Source: an uncultured Woeseiaceae bacterium (GTDB lineage Bacteria; Pseudomonadota; Gammaproteobacteria; Woeseiales; Woeseiaceae). From it: a stretch of DNA of 9,830 nucleotides. Position 1 is the stretch's first letter. Every line of letters begins with the position of its first letter. A program made the position numbers and the translations under genes. The notes under the pieces were generated by a model. That model saw only the letters and a program-made list of their open reading frames with translations, had not been told where the DNA came from and ran no database searches. The stretch lies in contig CAMYMP010000083.1 in NCBI GenBank assembly GCA_947259435.1, positions 1 through 9,830 on the forward strand. Reading direction: 5' to 3'. Of this stretch, positions 6,281 to 9,830 are shown piece by piece.

Positions 6281-7861
6281 TCACATACCCTCAATCTGTG
6301 TGAACGACGAGGTTGTGTGACACGCCTCGCAGTTGTTGCCGAAACGACCAAAGTGCGGATCGTCACGCCGATGGCAGGAATTACAGTCATCTCGAACCGC
6401 GCCGCCAGATACCGTCTTTTCCGTGTGACACGCATTGCATGCAAGCTCGGTATGTGAGCCTGTCAACGGGAAGCTTGTCTGAACATCATGATTGAATTGC
6501 CACGCACGCCAACTGGCCGGGTTATGGCAGCTGTCACATTCATTGCCGAGTGCACCTCGATGAGGATCATCACCGGCATGACAGGATCCGCAGTTGTTAT
6601 CAGCATCATGAAACGCCGCAGTTTCGTGACACTGCTGACAGGCGACGTCGGCGTGCGCGCCGACCAGCGGGAAGCTCGTGATGTCATGGTCGAACCAGAG
6701 TTGTGCAACCCAACTCGTAGCGACATGACAGGATTCGCACTGATTCCCGACTTGACCAAGGTGCACATCATCGTCGGCATGGCAGCTGCCGCAGGCGGTC
6801 GGCAGAGCCGCATCGAGATTGCTCTTATGGCACTCAGTGCACGCCAGGCTATCGTGACCTGCCGGCAGGACGAAGCCCGCTTGTCGTTTGTGGTCGAAGC
6901 GTACGGTACCCCAGTCAAAAACTCCGTGGCAGCTGCCGCAGTCGTTACCGAAACGGCCTTTGTGAACGTCGTCCCGACTATGGCAGGAGCTACAGCTGCT
7001 GTTGCCGCGGTCGCTAAAATCTGCTGTGCGGTGACAGGCGTCGCAAGCGACGCCTTTATGACCACCGATCAACCCAAACCCGGTGATCATAAAGTGATTG
7101 AAAGTAGGATCCTTCCAGGTTGCCGTACTGTGACAATCCGCACACTGGCTACCGTTTCGCCCTTTATGAACGTCATCAGGCTGATGGCAGGCAACGCAGG
7201 TACGTCCGACCTCGGAAAAGTCGTCCTTCATATGGCAGGCGTTGCAGGTAACGCCCATGTGCCCGCCGACGAGAGGAAAGCGAGTGCGGTCGTGATCGAA
7301 TGTCGTGTCATGCCAGCTGGCATCGCTGTGGCATGCTGCGCAGTCGTCCCCCAACTGTCCCTTATGCACATCGTCCAACCGATGGCACTCAATACATGCT
7401 GACGGCGCTTCTCGATGTATGGAGCCAGCTGCGTGGCAGCCACTGCATGGAATGATCGAGTGCGCTCCGTGCAATGCGAAATCCGTCAACATGTGATCGA
7501 AGTCCTCCTCGTCAAGGTCAACAATTTTCATGTCGCGACCTTCATGATCGGTATGGCAACTTTCGCAGTTGAGTCGCTGCGATTCGGGAAGCCGGCCGTG
7601 GAATCCGGATTTCTGCGCGACGTCGTCGCCAATTTCTGTATGACAAACGACGCAAAGTTTGCCCTGCGGTTGGTCCGACAGCGGTGCGTGGCAGGAACTG
7701 CATTCGGCTTCGACATCTGCGTGGCCGGTGATGACGGGGCCCGGCATGATTAACCATTTTTCAATTTCTGAGGCCCGCGCCGATTGCTGCCCAGGCACGT
7801 AGGGCAGGACAAGCAAGGTGCAAGTGGCCAGGCAGAGGAGATACGCAAACCGATTCTCCAT
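6281..7861 (-). CDS. Periplasmic 21-heme c-type cytochrome with tandem triheme modules
   Basis: This is a 526-residue protein with a signal peptide (hydrophobic 6-20, cleavage near ARA at 30). It holds 21 CxxCH motifs, with first Cys at 54, 70, 99, 139, 156, 174, 206, 222, 240, 273, 290, 308, 341, 357, 375, 408, 424, 442, 475, 493 and 511. The first four form a cytochrome c3-like N-terminal part. The rest form five complete triheme modules of about 67 residues plus a partial sixth. Every complete module has three conserved extra His residues, in DDVHKG (or DDPHRG), F(D/N)H and G(G/A/S)H, enough for bis-His ligation of all three hemes. The ATG overlaps the stop of the membrane heme-b gene by one base (TAATG), and no independent ribosome site is visible. 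The likely role is long-range electron transfer across the periplasm. The electron donor and final acceptor are unknown. Confidence 0.96.
   Translation of the reverse strand: MENRFAYLLCLATCTLLVLPYVPGQQSARASEIEKWLIMPGPVITGHADVEAECSSCHAPLSDQPQGKLCVVCHTEIGDDVAQKSGFHGRLPESQRLNCESCHTDHEGRDMKIVDLDEEDFDHMLTDFALHGAHSIIPCSGCHAAGSIHREAPSACIECHRLDDVHKGQLGDDCAACHSDASWHDTTFDHDRTRFPLVGGHMGVTCNACHMKDDFSEVGRTCVACHQPDDVHKGRNGSQCADCHSTATWKDPTFNHFMITGFGLIGGHKGVACDACHRTADFSDRGNSSCSSCHSRDDVHKGRFGNDCGSCHGVFDWGTVRFDHKRQAGFVLPAGHDSLACTECHKSNLDAALPTACGSCHADDDVHLGQVGNQCESCHVATSWVAQLWFDHDITSFPLVGAHADVACQQCHETAAFHDADNNCGSCHAGDDPHRGALGNECDSCHNPASWRAWQFNHDVQTSFPLTGSHTELACNACHTEKTVSGGAVRDDCNSCHRRDDPHFGRFGNNCEACHTTSSFTQIEGM
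6317..7396 (-). repeat. Tandem triheme protein modules inside the 21-heme cytochrome (five full, one partial)
   Basis: Module starts (first Cys of the leading heme) map to about 7396, 7198, 6994, 6793, 6592 and 6385, a period of 66-69 codons. Each follows CxxCH, then DD(V/P)H.G..G, CxxCH....W, F(D/N)H, F.L.G(G/A/S)H and CxxCH. The sixth stops after two hemes. The repeat also explains the long open plus-strand frame opposite this gene. Confidence 0.93.
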
Positions 7862-8796
7862 TAGTACAAATGAACGACGGCAATGTGGACGATTACCGAG
7901 ATCAACAACAGCACGAAAAATGGCAAATGAATCTTGTGCCAGAGAGCGAATAAGCGGTCGTAAGCGACAAACTCCGCAACGCGTCGCACATGACGCAGAT
8001 GATTGCGTATGTACAGCCGAACAGTTTTTTCGAGTTTGTGTTTGTGTTGAGCGACGACAGGAGAACGAGCTGCACAGAACGCAAGTGATACACGGGTAAA
8101 TCTCGTCAGGCGGATATAATGGATGAGGGTTTTGATTGCGAGAATAAAAGGCAGCTTAATGCAATCGAAAATCCCCTTGGGTGGCACCAGAACTTCTCGG
8201 TCGAATTGCGACATACGGCTGGTTAGTTCCGGAATGAACGTGCCAAGTGTGCCGATACCAGGAGACGTTAACTTGACCTGCGCCAGTAGCTCCTTAAGGT
8301 TCGCTTTACGGCCGTATAAACCGTGATGAATTCGCGAGTAAATAAACCGGCCGACCAGGCCGCTGCCGGCAACCGCAAGTGCCGAGAAAAGTGCGATCCG
8401 GCTGTTGAGAGAACCAGTTTGAAAATTGCAGTGGTATAGCGCGATGATCGGAGCTGAAACGCCGAGAATCATGTGATTGCGAAACCACTTCGGCAGGGGC
8501 CCAATAAACTTCAGGACTCGATACCGTTTGCGCAGCGGGTACAGTAGCAGGATCAGCATGCAGCACACCGACACGATGCCGAGCATATAGCCAAGCCCAC
8601 GTTCTGCTGTCAGTGAGTGTTGATTGCGAAAAAGCCAACCGAGCAGCAACAGGCTCGCTGCCAGACCGAAACCCGCGGCACCCCGATGTTCGCGCAGAAT
8701 CCCCGCCCAATTAGATACATTGCGACCGAAAGGATCGTGTTGCCACTGATGTGTCGATTGGATGTCCCCTGTCCGAGTAGCCATATCAGAGCTCAT
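7861..8796 (-). CDS. Inner-membrane di-heme b protein, ferric reductase-like transmembrane type
   Basis: This is a 311-residue protein with hydrophobic segments at about 39-56, 67-87, 104-121, 131-153 and 289-309. Two helices each carry H-x13-H, His108/His122 and His290/His304, the spacing by which NOX/ferric-reductase and related membrane proteins hold two stacked b hemes. His157-158, 287 and 309 are further candidates. Between helices 4 and 5 lies a basic region of about 130 residues. No FAD or NAD(P) domain is present, so it is not a complete ferric reductase. It is the first gene of the coupled operon and overlaps the 21-heme gene by one base. A role in passing electrons between the quinone pool and the periplasmic cytochromes is inferred. 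ATG 8796 is taken as the start. ATG 8784 is possible, and neither has a strong ribosome site. Confidence 0.86.
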   Translation of the reverse strand: MSSDMATRTGDIQSTHQWQHDPFGRNVSNWAGILREHRGAAGFGLAASLLLLGWLFRNQHSLTAERGLGYMLGIVSVCCMLILLLYPLRKRYRVLKFIGPLPKWFRNHMILGVSAPIIALYHCNFQTGSLNSRIALFSALAVAGSGLVGRFIYSRIHHGLYGRKANLKELLAQVKLTSPGIGTLGTFIPELTSRMSQFDREVLVPPKGIFDCIKLPFILAIKTLIHYIRLTRFTRVSLAFCAARSPVVAQHKHKLEKTVRLYIRNHLRHVRRVAEFVAYDRLFALWHKIHLPFFVLLLISVIVHIAVVHLY

Positions 8797-9042
8797 GCAG
8801 CCGCCGTTTGGTCAGGCTGGCGTCGCCCTGTTCTGGCCAACCGAATTCGCAGTCATTTTTCATTTCTTGCTTCGCTTGCATATATCGGACTGGAGAGGAT
8901 TGGCCCTAATCAGCAGCAATTGGCCATTCGGCCAGCCGAAAAATGCGTGCAGAAAACGATCCAAGTCCACTATTTCCTGGCGCCAGAAAGACTTTCTTGT
9001 TGCTACCAGCGCTGGATTGGATTTCTACCGTAAATGCAGAAC

Positions 9043-9058
9043 TGTGACGGCATTAACA
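9043..9058. promoter_or_regulatory. CRP-like site, weaker member of a tandem pair
   Basis: The plus strand reads TGTGA-CGGCAT-TAACA, nine of ten CRP core positions. It is centred at 9050.5, 24 bp from the stronger site at 9074.5, on the side facing the cytochrome operon. Confidence 0.4.
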
Positions 9059-9066
9059 TTAGGAAA

Positions 9067-9082
9067 TGTGAAATGCCTCACG
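9067..9082. promoter_or_regulatory. CRP-type operator, near-perfect
   Basis: The plus strand reads TGTGA-AATGCC-TCACG, nine of ten core positions, flanked by AAA on the left and TTT on the right as in the extended CRP consensus. It lies 139 nt before the DoxX start and 271 nt before the cytochrome operon start. It could serve either direction or both. Its order relative to the weaker neighbour mirrors the pair upstream of the CLTCH gene if it acts towards DoxX. Confidence 0.55.
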
Positions 9083-9211
9083 TTTTTCGGCATCAAAGTA
9101 CTGCGAAAGGCAATACGCTGTTGTGACCGCGAAACTTATGTCAATGGCATCGCGCGGGACTGAGGGCGTTTCATACTAATCATCGATTCCCGCCCGGAAT
9201 TCGTGCGGAAC

Positions 9212-9215
9212 GGAG
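9212..9215 (+). promoter_or_regulatory. Ribosome binding site for the DoxX-family gene
   Basis: GGAG lies 5 nt upstream of the ATG at 9221. This favours that ATG over the in-frame GTG at 9203, which has no purine-rich element in front. Confidence 0.6.
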
Positions 9216-9220
9216 TAGAC

Positions 9221-9610
9221 ATGGGAAACATGACGAAAGCTTTGTACCTTTCCGGACGTATATTGTTAGGTCTATACTTCATCATTCCCGGCATGATGAA
9301 AGTCCTGAACTTCGGCGGGACCGTTGAGTATATGGCGGCGCACGGGATGATTTTCATTCCTTTCTTTCTGACGCTGACGATCTTTCTCCAGGTCGCCGGA
9401 GGTTCGTGCCTTGTGATTGGGTATCGCCAACAGCAGGTATCGTTTGTGCTGGCGGGACTTGTCCTGGTTATTAGCCTGGTCATGCATAATTTTTGGGCGA
9501 TGGAGCAGGGACTGCAAAGGGCTCACGAGATGCAAAACTTCATCAAGAACATGGCGATCATGGCGGGGCTACTGGTCTTGGCTGGTGGATACGTTCCTCA
9601 GTCCAGGTAA
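9221..9610 (+). CDS. DoxX-family small integral membrane protein
   Basis: From ATG 9221 the product is 129 residues with four hydrophobic segments, the usual size and layout for DoxX. The N-terminal segment carries the family-typical GRILLGLYFIIPGMMKVLNF, then a Gly/Met-rich turn. The second and third segments follow (FFLTLTIFLQVAGGSCLVIG and VSFVLAGLVLVISLVMHNFW), and the last is MAIMAGLLVLAGG. DoxX-like proteins are inner-membrane proteins of varied and mostly unclear role, linked in different bacteria to quinone-dependent oxidation or redox stress. No catalytic residues can be assigned. The gene diverges from the cytochrome operon and is followed after 114 nt by a flavoprotein-type oxidoreductase, so a link to the quinone pool is possible but unproven. 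Confidence 0.88.
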   Translation: MGNMTKALYLSGRILLGLYFIIPGMMKVLNFGGTVEYMAAHGMIFIPFFLTLTIFLQVAGGSCLVIGYRQQQVSFVLAGLVLVISLVMHNFWAMEQGLQRAHEMQNFIKNMAIMAGLLVLAGGYVPQSR

Positions 9611-9674
9611 ACAGTTCCAGCTCGTCGTTGTCATGGCCTCTAGTCGAGACCTAGTGGCAGGGCCCATACCTCGC

Positions 9675-9680
9675 TATACT
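9675..9680 (+). promoter_or_regulatory. Candidate -10 element before the oxidoreductase gene
   Basis: TATACT matches five of six positions of the sigma-70 -10 and would start transcription about 38 nt before the ATG at 9725. The -35 position holds only TAGTGG, a poor match. Read-through from the DoxX gene is equally possible. Confidence 0.3.
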
Positions 9681-9724
9681 CGCGCGCCTTGTCAATAGAA
9701 CCACCAATTTCAGGTTAGCCAGCC

Positions 9725-9830
9725 ATGTCTTCATCCAGACCACGCGTCGTCATTATCGGCGGCAACTTTGCCGGCCTTGTTGCGGCGTCACGCCTGCCTT
9801 GCGATTACGACGTGACCGTAGTCGATGCGC
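9725..9830 (+). CDS. NAD(P)/FAD-dependent oxidoreductase, N-terminal fragment (possibly type II NADH dehydrogenase-like)
   Basis: Only 35 codons are present before the right edge. The N-terminus MSSSRPRVVIIGGNFAGLVA is a Rossmann dinucleotide-binding start: a beta-strand (VVIIGG), the glycine loop GGNFAG, a helix (LVAASRL), then a second strand (YDVTVVDA) ending in the acidic residue that contacts the ribose. This start is typical of FAD-binding pyridine nucleotide-disulfide reductases, including NDH-2 and sulfide:quinone reductases. The subfamily cannot be decided from the fragment. The ribosome site is weak (CAGG about 10 nt upstream). If it is an NDH-2-type enzyme it would feed quinone and fit the respiratory theme of the region. 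Confidence 0.8.
   Translation, partial: MSSSRPRVVIIGGNFAGLVAASRLPCDYDVTVVDA

Larger units (their letters stand above)
8797..9220. other. Divergent intergenic region between the cytochrome operon and the DoxX gene
   Basis: This 424-nt stretch is the only long gap. A plus-strand frame crosses it (8762-9163), but it starts inside the opposite gene, has no ribosome site and shows no recognisable product. The region holds two CRP-like sites (9043-9058 and 9067-9082). It must contain the promoters for both directions, but no confident -35/-10 pair was found. TAGAAA at 9022-9027 (minus) and CATACT at 9172-9177 (plus) are only weak -10 candidates. Confidence 0.6.

Noticed and set aside
6488..7402. 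Plus-strand open frame of 304 codons with repeated hydrophobic segments
   Set aside because: It lies exactly opposite the triheme repeats of the 21-heme cytochrome. Its repeats (AGxA, MAxxA) are the complement of the CxxCH codons.
8921..8934. Short inverted repeat TGGCC-ATTC-GGCCA
   Set aside because: It has only a 5-bp stem with no following T-run on either strand, so it is not supported as a terminator.
8762..9163. Plus-strand open frame of 133 codons across the divergent intergenic region
   Set aside because: It begins inside the membrane heme-b gene on the opposite strand, contains the CRP-like sites, has no ribosome site and shows no domain.
9630..9664. Possible terminator around CTAG-TCGAGAC-CTAG after the DoxX gene
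   Set aside because: The stem is only 4 bp with imperfect flanks and no T-run.

Overview
The window reads as chromosomal DNA of a Gram-negative bacterium, most likely a marine-type gammaproteobacterium. The reasons are outer-membrane lipoprotein signals, a SPOR domain joined to an outer-membrane beta-barrel, abundant c-type cytochromes, and intergenic sites matching the CRP consensus TGTGA-N6-TCACA. The genus is inference only. No tRNA, rRNA, CRISPR array, insertion sequence or phage gene was seen.

Nearly everything from position 1 to 8796 is transcribed on the minus strand. Reading in transcription order from 8796 down to 2735, six genes are packed stop-to-start: a di-heme-b-like inner-membrane protein (7861-8796), a 21-CxxCH periplasmic cytochrome (6281-7861), a 5-CxxCH cytochrome (5816-6280), a small secreted beta-rich protein (5430-5816), a SPOR-TPR-beta-barrel protein (3292-5442) and a lipoprotein (2735-3292). 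Four of the five junctions are TAATG, TGATG or TGA|ATG. The fifth is a 13-nt out-of-frame overlap that looks like a frameshifted single gene. Together the set can be read as a candidate envelope-spanning electron conduit: inner-membrane heme b, then a periplasmic multiheme wire, then an outer-membrane barrel with a lipoprotein partner. The role is inference; the heme motifs and gene order are seen directly.

After a 255-nt gap follow two more secreted proteins on the same strand, each with one c-heme motif: a CLTCH protein (1280-2479) and a left-truncated CVGCH plus LamG lipoprotein (1-1217). Their promoter region carries a perfect CRP-type palindrome with a second, weaker one 24 bp upstream, and a plausible -10 at the class II distance.

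The 424-nt region 8797-9220 separates the cytochrome operon from divergent plus-strand genes. It also holds two tandem CRP-like sites with the same 24-bp centre spacing. On the plus strand lie a DoxX-family membrane protein (9221-9610) and the first 35 codons of a Rossmann-fold NAD(P)/FAD oxidoreductase (9725 to the right edge).
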